Below, piece after piece: positions 1-10,677 of a DNA stretch of 64,000 nucleotides; within the stretch, counting starts at the first letter, position 1; each line of letters starts with the position of its first letter. Made by a program: the position numbers and the translations under genes. Below the pieces are notes generated by a model. It did no database searches. It worked only from the letters and a program-made list of their open reading frames with translations, and had not been told where the DNA came from. Source of the stretch: Corynebacterium marambiense (lineage in GTDB: Bacteria; Actinomycetota; Actinomycetes; Mycobacteriales; Mycobacteriaceae); contig NZ_JAEIOT010000007.1 in the NCBI RefSeq assembly GCF_016342275.1, forward strand, positions 1-64,000, in the 5' to 3' direction.

Positions 1-112
1 TGGTTTTAGCGGTGGGGAAACGCCCGGTCCCTTTCCGAACCCGGAAGCTAAGCCCTCCAGCGCCGATGGTACTGCATGCGGGAGCGTGTGGGAGAGTAGG
101 ACACCGCCGATA
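1..112 (+). rRNA. rrf: 5S ribosomal RNA, 5' end cut by window edge
   Basis: The first ~112 bases match the conserved bacterial 5S rRNA body, including the segments CCGAACCCGGAAGCTAAG and GCGCCGATGGTACTGCA and the closing GGGAGAGTAGGACACCGCC. About ten bases of the 5' strand of helix I appear to lie before the window, so the gene is nearly complete. It would be the last gene of an rRNA operon extending to the left. A strong terminator follows. Confidence 0.93.
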
Positions 113-131
113 CTATAACTTCACATTCTAC

Positions 132-201
132 GAAGCGTGGACCATGATCCGACCATGATGCCCTCAGGGGGTCACGGTCACGATCATGGTTCACGCTTTT
201 T
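132..201 (+). terminator. Terminator of the rRNA operon
   Basis: Arms 133-149 (AAGCGTGGACCATGATC) and 182-198 (GATCATGGTTCACGCTT) pair over 17 bases with one mismatch. A T run (197-201) follows. The ~32-base loop contains further complementary sequence. The position just after 5S rRNA fits intrinsic termination of the rrn transcript. Confidence 0.85.
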
Positions 202-321
202 GTGTGTACCAGCCCGGAGATGAGGCGCGGTAACATGAACTGTTCCGGTTACCGCACACACTCACCGTGCGGTCGCTGTTTATATCGTTTTAAACCCGAT
301 GATCCCGGAAGGGCATGTGTC

Positions 322-1503
322 ATGGCTGAACACAATTCCAACGACAACCGTTACTCGGGCCGGGGTCGGGGCGACAACCGTCCGTCCTCCGGTCGCGCCC
401 AGAGCTCCCGCGGATCCCGCGGCGGACGCTCGGATTCAGGTGACCGCCCGAAGGCCACCTACGACCGCAAGACCGGTGGATTCAGCACCGACGGTGATCG
501 GACGAAGCGTGACGGTTACCACGGACGCTCGGCCTCTGCCGAGGACAGGAACCAGGGTGACCGCCGGCGCGCCAGTAAATCTGGTGAGCGGACTTATGGT
601 GCCCAGGACACCGAAGACCGCCGTGGCGGTTACGACAGGGGTGCTTCTCGTGACGGTGGCGCACCTCGCAGTGGTGAACGCCGACCGGCGGGGAACCGTG
701 GTGATGATCAACGCCGCGGTGGACGCAACAACAACGCTGGCCGTGGGCACGCACAGCGGGCCGGTGCCGGTCGCCGTGACGATGAATTCCGGGCGGGGCC
801 ACAGCGGGCCGGTTTCCGGGAGGAACGGATCAAAGCCCGCATGGCGGAACCGGAACTCCCGGATGACATCACCGCACAAGACCTGGATCCGTCGGTCCGG
901 CAGGATCTCCGGTCGCTGTCGAAAGACAACGCCGAGGCCGTCGGCAGGCACATGGTCATGTCCGCCACCCTCATGGCGGACGACCCCGAACTCGCCCTCC
1001 GGCACGCCCGGGCCGCCAAGGATCGGGCGGGCCGCGTCGCGGTGGTCCGGGAAACCTGCGGCATCGCCGCCTATCACGCGGGCCAGTGGAAAGAAGCCCT
1101 CGCCGAACTTCGCGCCGCACGCCGGATGAGCGGAGGGCCGGGTCTCCTCGCGGTCATGGCGGACTGCGAACGGGGGCTCGGTCGCCCCGAGCGGGCCATT
1201 GAGATGTCCAGAAACGAGGATGTCGATGCCCTCGATCCGGAATCGAAAACCGAGTTCGCAATCGTCATCGCCGGTGCGCGGAAAGACATGGGCGATGTCG
1301 ATGCCGCAGTCATCGAACTCCAGCGTGAGGATCTGAATCCCGCCCGGACCGGGGCGTCGGCCGCCCGGCTGTTCTACGCGTACGCGGATGCACTCGCCGC
1401 CGCAGGACGCAGAGAGGAAGCTCGCGAGTGGTTCACCAACGCGAAGAAAGCCGACACCGAGGAGATGCTCGACACTGACGAGCGGCTCGGCGAACTTGGC
1501 TGA
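322..1503 (+). CDS. TPR-domain protein with Arg/Gly-rich disordered N-terminus
   Basis: A 393-residue protein. Residues ~1-175 are low-complexity and very rich in Arg, Gly, Asp and Ser with RGG/RGR-type repeats, suggesting a disordered, possibly RNA-binding tail. From ~190 the sequence becomes helical, with tetratricopeptide-like segments (for example the region of AAYHAGQWKEALAELRAARR). The ATG at 322 has a GGAAGGG ribosome site 8 bases upstream. The open frame extends to 202, but that extension overlaps the rRNA terminator and looks non-coding. Homologues lie upstream of the tlyA region in corynebacteria. No enzymatic motif is visible and the function is unknown. Confidence 0.8.
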   Translation: MAEHNSNDNRYSGRGRGDNRPSSGRAQSSRGSRGGRSDSGDRPKATYDRKTGGFSTDGDRTKRDGYHGRSASAEDRNQGDRRRASKSGERTYGAQDTEDRRGGYDRGASRDGGAPRSGERRPAGNRGDDQRRGGRNNNAGRGHAQRAGAGRRDDEFRAGPQRAGFREERIKARMAEPELPDDITAQDLDPSVRQDLRSLSKDNAEAVGRHMVMSATLMADDPELALRHARAAKDRAGRVAVVRETCGIAAYHAGQWKEALAELRAARRMSGGPGLLAVMADCERGLGRPERAIEMSRNEDVDALDPESKTEFAIVIAGARKDMGDVDAAVIELQREDLNPARTGASAARLFYAYADALAAAGRREEAREWFTNAKKADTEEMLDTDERLGELG

Positions 1504-1596
1504 CGCCCGAACCGGGGTACCTGCCACGGGCCGGTGACACACTGTTCACCGGGGCACCGGATGCGCTCCGATGGCCCCTCGGTACACTGATGGACC

Positions 1597-2580
1597 ATGA
1601 CTGTGGCCTCAGATTACGATGCACTTCTCCTCGACCTCGACGGAACGATCTACCAGGGTGGGGCCGCGATACCGGGTGCCGTCCCGGCCGTCAGCGGATC
1701 CGGACTCCCCGCCATCTACGTCACCAACAACGCCTCCCGCGCTCCCCGGGATGTGGCGGAACAACTTAATTCCCTCGGCCTGGAAACACGCCCGGAGAAC
1801 ATCATGACCTCCGCCCTGGCGGCTATCCAGCTCGCCACAGACCGGATCCCCACCGGTTCGACGGTTCTTGTTCTCGGCACCGATTCCTTCCGGACACTGG
1901 CTGCGGACGCAGGCTTCACTGTTACCGACACGGCCGACGACGATCCCGTCGCCGTCCTGCACGGGCACAACCCCGACACCGGGTGGAGACAGCTCTCCGA
2001 GGCTGCACTCGCCATCCGGAAAGGGGCCCTGTATCTCGCGAGCAACCTGGACACCACGCTGCCGAAGGAGCGCGGCCTGCACGTCGGGAACGGCTCGATG
2101 GTCGCGGCGGTAGTCTCCGCTACGGGTGTTTCCCCGATCTCCGCGGGAAAGCCAGAACCGGCGATGTTCCATTCTGCGGCCCGGACTCTCGGGTGCAGCG
2201 CGCCACTGGCTGTCGGCGACCGACTGGACACCGACATCGCGGGCGGGGTCGCCGCCGGAATGGACACCCTCTGCGTTCTCACTGGGGTAAGCGGATACCA
2301 TGACGTGCTCAGAGCACCCGGGCCCCACCGCCCGACCCTCATCTCCGACACCCTGGACATCTTCAGTGAAGCCACCGATACTCTCCGTCCCGGGGCACAG
2401 GGGGGCTTCACAGCGTCCATGGATGGTGACGTTTTGTGCATCAGCGGCGGAAGCCCCAATTCGACCGCTATTCAGGCGCTCCGGACCGCCGCTGCCGTGG
2501 CCTGGTCCACGGGAACCACGTTCGGCGAGGTCACCGGGATCGGTGTCGATGCGCGGCGCGTGCTCGAACAGTGGTGGTGA
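1597..2580 (+). CDS. HAD-superfamily sugar/nucleotide phosphatase, NagD-like (subclass IIA)
   Basis: A 327-residue hydrolase. Motif I is DLDGTIYQG with nucleophile Asp13; motif II is YVTNNAS; the motif III lysine lies in SAGKPEPAMF; motif IV is VGDRLDTDIAGG. This is the NagD/PGP-type cap IIA arrangement. The protein runs ~60 residues beyond the usual ~265, and the C-terminal extension (from ~260) has no recognised motif. A -10 hexamer TACACT (1583-1588) ends 8 bases before the ATG and there is no ribosome site, suggesting a leaderless mRNA. The next two genes follow closely. The substrate is not predictable; p-nitrophenylphosphate-type and sugar phosphates are typical of the family. Confidence 0.88.
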   Translation: MTVASDYDALLLDLDGTIYQGGAAIPGAVPAVSGSGLPAIYVTNNASRAPRDVAEQLNSLGLETRPENIMTSALAAIQLATDRIPTGSTVLVLGTDSFRTLAADAGFTVTDTADDDPVAVLHGHNPDTGWRQLSEAALAIRKGALYLASNLDTTLPKERGLHVGNGSMVAAVVSATGVSPISAGKPEPAMFHSAARTLGCSAPLAVGDRLDTDIAGGVAAGMDTLCVLTGVSGYHDVLRAPGPHRPTLISDTLDIFSEATDTLRPGAQGGFTASMDGDVLCISGGSPNSTAIQALRTAAAVAWSTGTTFGEVTGIGVDARRVLEQWW

Positions 2581-2582
2581 CG

Positions 2583-2774
2583 ATGCCCGGACACCCGAAA
2601 CCGGGACCGCGGCTGGGCGGTCCGCTGCCCGGTGATCCCGGGGCATCACGGATGACCCCGGAACAACTCGCGACGAGTCTGGACGCTGTCCTGGGCGAGG
2701 CGCCTGCCACGCTGGCCGAGGAGGCTGATCAACTCACCAGGGCACATCAGATCCTGCACGATGCGCTGCAGTAG
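2583..2774 (+). CDS. Small conserved hypothetical protein
   Basis: A 63-residue protein starting two bases after the stop of the HAD gene. In-frame GTG codons at 2571, 2574 and 2577 would give a short overlap and translational coupling. The first ~25 residues are Pro/Gly-rich. The rest (MTPEQLATSLDAVL then EEADQLTRAHQILHDALQ) is predicted helical. A small gene between the HAD phosphatase and tlyA occurs in related genomes, which supports it being real. Function is unknown. Confidence 0.6.
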   Translation: MPGHPKPGPRLGGPLPGDPGASRMTPEQLATSLDAVLGEAPATLAEEADQLTRAHQILHDALQ

Positions 2775-2842
2775 TCACAGTGGTTCCGTCCCGCCACCCC
2801 ATCACCCGTTATGCACGTCACCGAACACCGAGGAGTCTCTTG

Positions 2843-3679
2843 ATGGTCGCCCGCCGGCGTCTCGACGCCGAACTCGTCCGCCGCAAGATCGCGAGGTCTC
2901 GTGAACACGCTGTGGAGATGATCCGAGGGAAGAGAGTGGAGGTGGGGGGAATCCTCGCGGTCAAACCGGCCACCGTGGTCAACCCGGATGTCTCAATTCG
3001 GGTTTCCGAAGCTGAGGAAGACACGTACGCGTCGAGGGGGGCACACAAGCTGCTCGGGGCTCTCGACGCGTTCGCAGCGGATGGACTCTCCCTGTCCGGG
3101 CGGCGTGTCCTTGACGCGGGTGCCTCGACGGGTGGTTTCACTGATGTCTGTCTGCGCCGCGGGGCGGCAGAGGTCGTCGCTGTCGACGTCGGGTACGGAC
3201 AGTTGATCTGGCGACTCCAGAACGATCCTCGGGTCAAGGTCCTCGACCGGACGAACATCCGTGGGATCACCCCGGAGATACTCGGGGGACGCTGCGACGC
3301 GATGGTGGGTGACCTGTCGTTCATCTCTCTGCGGCTCGTCCTCCCCGTCATCCGCGAGTGCCTGATCCCTGGCGCAGATCTGCTTCCCATGGTGAAACCC
3401 CAGTTCGAGGTCGGTAAGGACAGACTCGGATCCGGTGGTGTGGTGCGCAGTCCCGAACTCAGGGCTGAGGTCACCTGCGGCATTGCCCGCTTCGCCCGGG
3501 ATCTCGGGATGGGTTTCCGGGGAGTAGTTGCGTCCCCGCTCCCCGGACCATCCGGCAACGTAGAGTACTTTCTGTGGCTCGTCAATGGGCCCGCCACCGA
3601 CGGTGAGGTGTGTCCGGACCACGGGGACGATGACATCCGGAAGATGGTGGAACGAGCAGTGGAGGAAGGGCCGAAATGA
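2843..3679 (+). CDS. tlyA: TlyA: 16S/23S rRNA 2'-O-ribose methyltransferase
   Basis: A 278-residue protein. An N-terminal S4 RNA-binding domain (residues ~3-60, RRRLDAELVRRKIARSREHA) is followed by an FtsJ-like Rossmann methyltransferase with SAM motif DAGASTGGFTD (91-101) and the catalytic-region segment GDLSFISLR. In mycobacteria TlyA methylates C1409 of 16S and C1920 of 23S rRNA and determines capreomycin sensitivity. The older name is hemolysin A. The ATG at 2843 is chosen because GAGGAG lies 8 bases upstream and the S4 domain begins there. The nadK start overlaps its stop. Confidence 0.93.
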   Translation: MVARRRLDAELVRRKIARSREHAVEMIRGKRVEVGGILAVKPATVVNPDVSIRVSEAEEDTYASRGAHKLLGALDAFAADGLSLSGRRVLDAGASTGGFTDVCLRRGAAEVVAVDVGYGQLIWRLQNDPRVKVLDRTNIRGITPEILGGRCDAMVGDLSFISLRLVLPVIRECLIPGADLLPMVKPQFEVGKDRLGSGGVVRSPELRAEVTCGIARFARDLGMGFRGVVASPLPGPSGNVEYFLWLVNGPATDGEVCPDHGDDDIRKMVERAVEEGPK

Positions 3680-4611
3680 CCGACCGCGAGGTACTACTTG
3701 TTCCGCACGTAGGGCGCAGAGCTAACCTGCAGGCCACCGCTGATGCGGCGGAGCTCCTCGACGCCGCGGGCATCCGAGTCCGCGTGCTCACCCCCAGCGA
3801 CCCGACCGTCCTGGTCGAACACCCCGTCCTCGGACGGTTCCCCCGCTACGCGCACGGCGCGGAGGCCGCGGATGGTGTCGAACTCGTCCTGGTTCTCGGT
3901 GGCGACGGCACGTTCCTCCGGGCCGCCGACATCGCGCACATGAATGACCTCCCTGTCCTCGGGATCAACCTCGGGCATGTCGGATTTCTCGCCGAGTGGG
4001 AGTCCGATTCTCTCGAACTGGCCATCACCCGCGTCATCGAGCAGGACTACCGGATCGAGGATCGGATGACCCTCGACGTCACCGTTCTGGGACCGGACCA
4101 GCAAAAGGTCGGTACCGCCTGGGCGCTAAACGAGGTCAGCGTCGAGAACCTCAACCGTTCCGGAGTTCTCGACGCGACCCTCGAGGTGGACGGTCGCCCG
4201 GTCACCACCTTCGGGTGCGACGGCATGCTCATCTCCACACCGACCGGATCCACGGCATACGCTTTCTCCGCTGGGGGGCCGGTGCTCTGGCCCGAACTGG
4301 ACGCCATCCTCGTGGTCCCGAACAACGCCCACGCGCTGTTCGCCAAGCCCCTGGTGGTCAGCCCCTCGTCGATCGTCGCGGTGGAGTCGAACTCAGATAC
4401 CTCTGCGGCGGTCGCGATCATGGACGGTTTCCGCGAACTCCCCATGCCGCCCGGTTCCCGGATAGAGGTGGAGCGTGGACGTCACCCGGTCCGTTGGGTC
4501 CGGCTTGACGAGTCGACCTTCACCGACCGTCTCGTCACGAAGTTCCGGCTTCCCGTGGAAGGATGGCGGGGGCCCGACCCCACACAGCACCAGCGATGCG
4601 AGGCCGTCTGA
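3676..4611 (+). CDS. nadK: NAD kinase
   Basis: A 311-residue NAD kinase (PpnK) phosphorylating NAD+ to NADP+ with ATP or polyphosphate. The GGDGT motif is at 75-79, followed by LGINLGHVGFLAEW and the second conserved loop TPTGSTAYAFSAGGP. Length is typical of actinobacterial enzymes. The ATG overlaps the tlyA stop (ATGA), so the two are probably co-translated. recN follows 61 bases downstream behind its own promoter. Confidence 0.95.
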   Translation: MTDREVLLVPHVGRRANLQATADAAELLDAAGIRVRVLTPSDPTVLVEHPVLGRFPRYAHGAEAADGVELVLVLGGDGTFLRAADIAHMNDLPVLGINLGHVGFLAEWESDSLELAITRVIEQDYRIEDRMTLDVTVLGPDQQKVGTAWALNEVSVENLNRSGVLDATLEVDGRPVTTFGCDGMLISTPTGSTAYAFSAGGPVLWPELDAILVVPNNAHALFAKPLVVSPSSIVAVESNSDTSAAVAIMDGFRELPMPPGSRIEVERGRHPVRWVRLDESTFTDRLVTKFRLPVEGWRGPDPTQHQRCEAV

Positions 4612-4634
4612 CGTCTCACCGCCCGCTACGCCTC

Positions 4635-4666
4635 TAGCACGCGTGTTCTAACAGTTGCTGTATCGT
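4635..4666 (+). promoter_or_regulatory. recN promoter with possible LexA (SOS) box
   Basis: TAGCACGCGTGTTCTA (4635-4650) matches roughly 10 of 14 informative positions of the corynebacterial LexA consensus TCGAACANNTGTTCGA; the right half is good and the left half weak. It sits about 10 bases before a plausible -10, TATCGT (4661-4666), which ends 6 bases before the recN ATG. recN belongs to the known LexA regulon of C. glutamicum, which raises the prior. The assignment is by eye only. Confidence 0.45.
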
Positions 4667-4672
4667 GGTGGC

Positions 4673-6403
4673 ATGCTTGCAGAGATCACGATCGAGAACC
4701 TCGGTGTCATCCCCATCGCCACCACCGAACTCGACGGTGGGCTCACTGTCCTGACCGGGGAGACCGGCGCCGGCAAAACCATGGTGGTCTCCGGACTCCG
4801 GTTGCTGTGTGGTGGCCGGGCCGATGCCTCGAGGGTCCGGACGGGCGCCGCGCAGGCTGTGGTCGAAGGCCGGTTCCTCGTCGATCAGCTGCCCGCGGAG
4901 ACCGCGCGAACGGTCACTGAACTCGTTGACGCCGCAGGCGGTACCGCCGACGAGAACGGCGAGTACATCGCCTCCCGGACGGTGAACGCAACGGGCCGTT
5001 CTCGGGCGCATCTCGGGGGTCGATCGGTGCCCGCAGCTACCCTCGCGGACTTCACTGCGGATCTGCTCACGATTCACGGGCAGAACGATCAGCTGCGGTT
5101 GCTATCCCCGGAACGCCAGTTGGCCGCTCTCGACAGGTTCGACCCTCAGATAGCGCCACTGCTCGCGGACTATCGTCGTGCCTGGCGGTCGTGGCGCGAC
5201 AAGGCCAAGGACCTCAGGGAACGGACGACGCGGCGGCGTGAGCTCGCACAGGAGGTGGATCGCCTCCAGTTCGCGATCGGGGAGATCGACGACGTGGATC
5301 CCGCCCCGGGCGAGGACACGGACCTGAAGGAACAGATCCGTCGGCTCCAGGACGTCGACGGACTGCGGGAACAGGCGACCGCCGCCGTCGTCGCAGTCGA
5401 CGGTCCCGAGGCGCTCGGTGGTTTCGACGGGGCAGCGGACACTTCGGGTGCCTCTGACCTACTCGGTGCAGCCCAGTCAGCGCTGGCGGATTCTGATGAT
5501 CCCGTTCTCACGGCGATCGCCGTGCGGCTGGGGGAGATGACCGCGCAGCTGGGGGAGATCTCCGCGGAACTCGGCGGATTTCTGTCCAGTCTCCCCGCCG
5601 ACCCTGACGCCCTCGAACAAATGCTGCAGCGTCAACAGCAGTTGAAGCAGCTGACCAGGAAATACGCTGCGGACATCGATGGGGTTCTCGCGTGGCGGGA
5701 CAAGGCTCGCCGCAAGCTTGCCGCCATTGACGTCTCTAGCGAGGCGGTCGAGAAACTCCAGTCCGAGACGGTGGAGGCCGAGAAGATGATGCAGTCCACC
5801 GCGAAGAAGCTGACGTCGGCCCGCGCTGCCGCCGCGGAACGGCTGGGAAGTGAGGTGACCGCGGAGCTGCATGGACTCGCGATGGCGAAGTCCCGCTTCG
5901 AGGTTGCTCTCCGCCAAGTGGCCCCGGGTGCAGATGGCGCGGATGATATCGAGTTCCTCCTCGCCGCAACTCCGGACACGGAGGCCCGGGCCCTGGCCAC
6001 GACTGCCTCCGGTGGAGAGCTGTCGCGCGTCATGCTCGCGCTAGAGGTCATTCTCGCAGCCGGAACCAGCGGGGCGACCCTCGTGTTTGACGAGGTTGAC
6101 GCCGGGGTCGGGGGGCGGGCTGCGGTTGAGATCGGGCGCCGACTCGCGCGGTTGGCAGTGGACAACCAGGTGATCGTGGTCACTCACCTGCCGCAGGTTG
6201 CGGCATTCGCGGACACCCACCTCCACGTCGCGAAGCAGGTGGGGGACGCATCCGTGACCTCCGGGGTCGAGGTGCTGGATGCCGATAGGCGGGTCGAGGA
6301 GATTTCGCGCATGCTCGCCGGGCTCGATGACACTGCGACCGGCCGGGCACACGCCCGGGAACTGCTCGACACCGCTGTGAAGGTCCGCGCCGAATTCCGC
6401 TGA
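4673..6403 (+). CDS. recN: DNA repair protein RecN
   Basis: A 576-residue SMC-like ATPase acting in double-strand-break repair. Walker A is GETGAGKT (29-36). Central segments (~150-400) are rich in Glu, Lys, Arg and Gln, as in the coiled coil. The C-terminal ABC signature ASGGELSRVMLALE, Walker B (TLVFDEVDAGVGG) and the VTHLPQVAAFA switch are all present. The ATG at 4673 is preferred over one at 4655 because RecN proteins begin MLAEI-like and no ribosome site is visible. The -10 at 4661-4666 suggests a leaderless transcript. Confidence 0.94.
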   Translation: MLAEITIENLGVIPIATTELDGGLTVLTGETGAGKTMVVSGLRLLCGGRADASRVRTGAAQAVVEGRFLVDQLPAETARTVTELVDAAGGTADENGEYIASRTVNATGRSRAHLGGRSVPAATLADFTADLLTIHGQNDQLRLLSPERQLAALDRFDPQIAPLLADYRRAWRSWRDKAKDLRERTTRRRELAQEVDRLQFAIGEIDDVDPAPGEDTDLKEQIRRLQDVDGLREQATAAVVAVDGPEALGGFDGAADTSGASDLLGAAQSALADSDDPVLTAIAVRLGEMTAQLGEISAELGGFLSSLPADPDALEQMLQRQQQLKQLTRKYAADIDGVLAWRDKARRKLAAIDVSSEAVEKLQSETVEAEKMMQSTAKKLTSARAAAAERLGSEVTAELHGLAMAKSRFEVALRQVAPGADGADDIEFLLAATPDTEARALATTASGGELSRVMLALEVILAAGTSGATLVFDEVDAGVGGRAAVEIGRRLARLAVDNQVIVVTHLPQVAAFADTHLHVAKQVGDASVTSGVEVLDADRRVEEISRMLAGLDDTATGRAHARELLDTAVKVRAEFR

Positions 6404-6488
6404 CGGAGAGGCAGTCGGGTTGGATATCCTGCACCGCTGTTCCGCGAGTCTCCACCACGTGGAGCCTGCCTGGTTGCACAATAGCGAC

Positions 6489-7673
6489 ATGAGTCTGTTC
6501 TCCCGCACCGTAGATCTCCCCGGCCTGCGCGGTACCCTCCGCGAGTGCACCCGCCGCGGTAAGGGCCTCAAACGCCTTTCCGCCGGTGACATCGCGGTGA
6601 TTGATGCGCCGGATATTAACCGGGCTTTCGCCCAGCGGTTGATCGACGCCAATCCCGTTGCCGTCATCAACGTCGCCGAGTTCACCACTGGTGCCGTACC
6701 GAACTTCGGTCCGCAGATGATGCTTGATGCTGGGATCACCCTGGTCGACGGGGTGGGGGCGGAGGTCTGGCGTCATCTCAAGGATGGTCGCAAGGGAGTG
6801 CTCACCGACGACGGTGAGCTGTACCAGGGTGACACGCTGATCTGTGCGGGCAGGGTCCTCTCACCGCCCGAGGCAGAGAAGGCTTTCACTGAGGCACAGG
6901 GGTCCCTCGTTGACCACATGGAGGCGTTCTTCGGGAACACCATCCAGTTCATACACTCGGAGGCGCCGCTGTTGATCGACGGCCTCGGTGTCCCCGAAAC
7001 CGGAGTCGAGATCGCCAACAGGAAGGTCCTGGTCCTTTCACCCGGTCCAGACCACCGGGAACAGCTGAAGCGGCTGCAGAACTTCATCCGCGAGTACGAT
7101 CCCGTGCTCATCGGCGTTGATTCTGCGGCGGATGCCCTGGTCGACGCGAAGTACACGCCGGACCTCGTTGTCGGCGACCCGTCCGGTATCGGTTCGGAGG
7201 CGTTACGCAGTGGAGCTCGTGTCGTGCTCCCCGCGGATCCCGACGGACACGCGGTGGGGCTGGAGCGAATCCAGGACCTCGGTATCGGGGCGATGACTTT
7301 CCCCGCCGCCAGCAAGTCTGCCACTGACCTGGCGCTGCTGCTGGCCGATTACCACGGTGCTTCCCTTATCGTGAACGCCGGATCCCCCCTGGATCTTCAC
7401 ACGATCTTCGTCGGGGGGCCCGAGGCGACGCCCTCGGCCTTGCTCACCAGAGCGAAGCTCGGCAGCAGATTGATCGACGGGGACACAGTCGAGGAGCTCT
7501 ACAACGTCGGCGGCCGCGTGAATCTGGCGTGGCTCTGGACCCTGCTCGGTTTCCTCGTCGCGGTCGCCGTGGTCCTCGTCATCGCAGGTACCTCCGGGGA
7601 CGGCGGTTTCACGGAGAATCTCATCGACACCTGGAACAATCTGGCGCTGACCGTTCAGAGTTGGTTCCGTTAA
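6489..7673 (+). CDS. steA: SteA: cytokinetic ring / cell-separation protein
   Basis: A 394-residue protein with a predicted soluble domain resembling the thiamin pyrophosphokinase catalytic fold (conserved segments DAPDINRAFAQRLIDA and VGDPSGIGSEAL). One transmembrane helix lies at ~347-366 (LWTLLGFLVAVAVVLVIAG), followed by a short tail. SteA with SteB was identified in C. glutamicum as part of the RipC-FtsEX cell-separation pathway. The order recN-steA-steB-pyrG is the corynebacterial one. CACAAT (6477-6482) ends 6 bases before the ATG and no ribosome site is seen, so it is probably leaderless. An upstream ATG at 6420 lacks support. Confidence 0.85.
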   Translation: MSLFSRTVDLPGLRGTLRECTRRGKGLKRLSAGDIAVIDAPDINRAFAQRLIDANPVAVINVAEFTTGAVPNFGPQMMLDAGITLVDGVGAEVWRHLKDGRKGVLTDDGELYQGDTLICAGRVLSPPEAEKAFTEAQGSLVDHMEAFFGNTIQFIHSEAPLLIDGLGVPETGVEIANRKVLVLSPGPDHREQLKRLQNFIREYDPVLIGVDSAADALVDAKYTPDLVVGDPSGIGSEALRSGARVVLPADPDGHAVGLERIQDLGIGAMTFPAASKSATDLALLLADYHGASLIVNAGSPLDLHTIFVGGPEATPSALLTRAKLGSRLIDGDTVEELYNVGGRVNLAWLWTLLGFLVAVAVVLVIAGTSGDGGFTENLIDTWNNLALTVQSWFR

Positions 7674-7724
7674 CAGTTTTCCGACACCGACCCCCTCACC
7701 ACATCTGATCAGGAGTTCTCACCC

Positions 7725-8750
7725 ATGGCCCACACATCACAGCGCCGCTTCGGACCGCTGGCGGGCATCTTCTTCGGCATCGCGGGCGGCGTAGCTTTGG
7801 GAGCCTGTGTGCTGGCACCCATCCTCCCGGAAGGCGATTCAGGGACGGAGTCGATCACGCCCGCGCAACTCAAGGAGGCGCGCCTCGACGCCGAGATTGG
7901 CGCGGCCCAGGCGGATACCGCGGATGCGGTCGTCGCAAGTGTCGCGGAGGAGACCGTGGAAGGGGTACTGGCCGGCCAGTCGATTCTGTTGATGACCACA
8001 CCGGACGCGGAGCAGGAGGACATCGAGAACATCGCCTGGCTCCTCGGGAAAGCTGGTGCGGTTGATGCCGGAACCGTGCAGCTGACGGAGAAGTTCCTGA
8101 ACCAGGAGGGGGCGGACGGTCTCAAGACGATCGTCACCTCCACGCTCCCGGCGGGTGCACAACTCTCCCTCGACCGGCTCGACCCCGGCACCCACTCCGG
8201 TGAGGCGCTTGGGTCGGCCCTGTTCAAGGACACCGCGACCGGCGAACCGCAGGCCGACGCTGGGGAACGCAACCTCCTTCTGAACGCCCTCTCCGAGGGC
8301 GGATTCCTCATCTTTGCGCAGGGAACGATCCAGCCTGCCGACATCATCGTCATCGTCACCGGCGACGATGACGGCTCCGGCGACCGGTTCTCGGCGAAGA
8401 ACCTCGCGACCTTCGCGACCGCCCTCGATACCCGGGGTCGCGGTGTCGTCCTCGCAGGCCGGGTGCACGCGGCGGCGGACACCGGGGCCATCGGCGTGCT
8501 CCGGGCCAACGCGGATGCCAATGCCCATGTCTCCACGGTGGACTCCATCGACCGTGCCTACGGTCGCATGGCGACGGTGCTCGCGGCACGCTACGAACGT
8601 GAGGGGGAGTCCGGCTCCTACGGATCCGCGGCCTCGGCTGAGGCCGCTGCGCCGGCCAAACCCACCGGCCCCGTCCGGGAACCGGAGCGCCCCGCCGACG
8701 CGCCCCCGAACCCGGAGGTCCCGACTGCGGATGCACCCGGTGGGGACTAG
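7725..8750 (+). CDS. steB: SteB: MctB-type (DUF3186) cell-separation partner of SteA
   Basis: A 341-residue protein with an N-terminal membrane anchor (~11-33) followed by an extracytoplasmic Ala/Glu-rich helical stretch (~40-80) and a globular domain. The C-terminal ~40 residues are Pro/Ala-rich. It belongs to the family first named copper transporter MctB in mycobacteria. In corynebacteria the gene after steA is steB, needed with SteA for daughter-cell separation. CAGGAG lies 9 bases before the ATG. It is 51 bases from steA, so the two are probably one operon. The copper-transport annotation is doubtful here because no Cys/Met/His metal cluster is visible. Confidence 0.82.
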   Translation: MAHTSQRRFGPLAGIFFGIAGGVALGACVLAPILPEGDSGTESITPAQLKEARLDAEIGAAQADTADAVVASVAEETVEGVLAGQSILLMTTPDAEQEDIENIAWLLGKAGAVDAGTVQLTEKFLNQEGADGLKTIVTSTLPAGAQLSLDRLDPGTHSGEALGSALFKDTATGEPQADAGERNLLLNALSEGGFLIFAQGTIQPADIIVIVTGDDDGSGDRFSAKNLATFATALDTRGRGVVLAGRVHAAADTGAIGVLRANADANAHVSTVDSIDRAYGRMATVLAARYEREGESGSYGSAASAEAAAPAKPTGPVREPERPADAPPNPEVPTADAPGGD

Positions 8751-8807
8751 CCCGCTCCGGACCAACGAGCAGACTAGCGGCGTCCGGGAAGCGGAAGTTG
8801 GCTGTGT

Positions 8808-10665
<1,858 letters not shown>

Positions 10666-10677
10666 GAGGGCCTACCC

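Noticed and set aside
436..1542. 368-codon minus-strand frame over the first gene
   Set aside because: It is antisense to the RGG-TPR gene; its length reflects the repetitive GC-rich sequence, and no start signal or domain is present.
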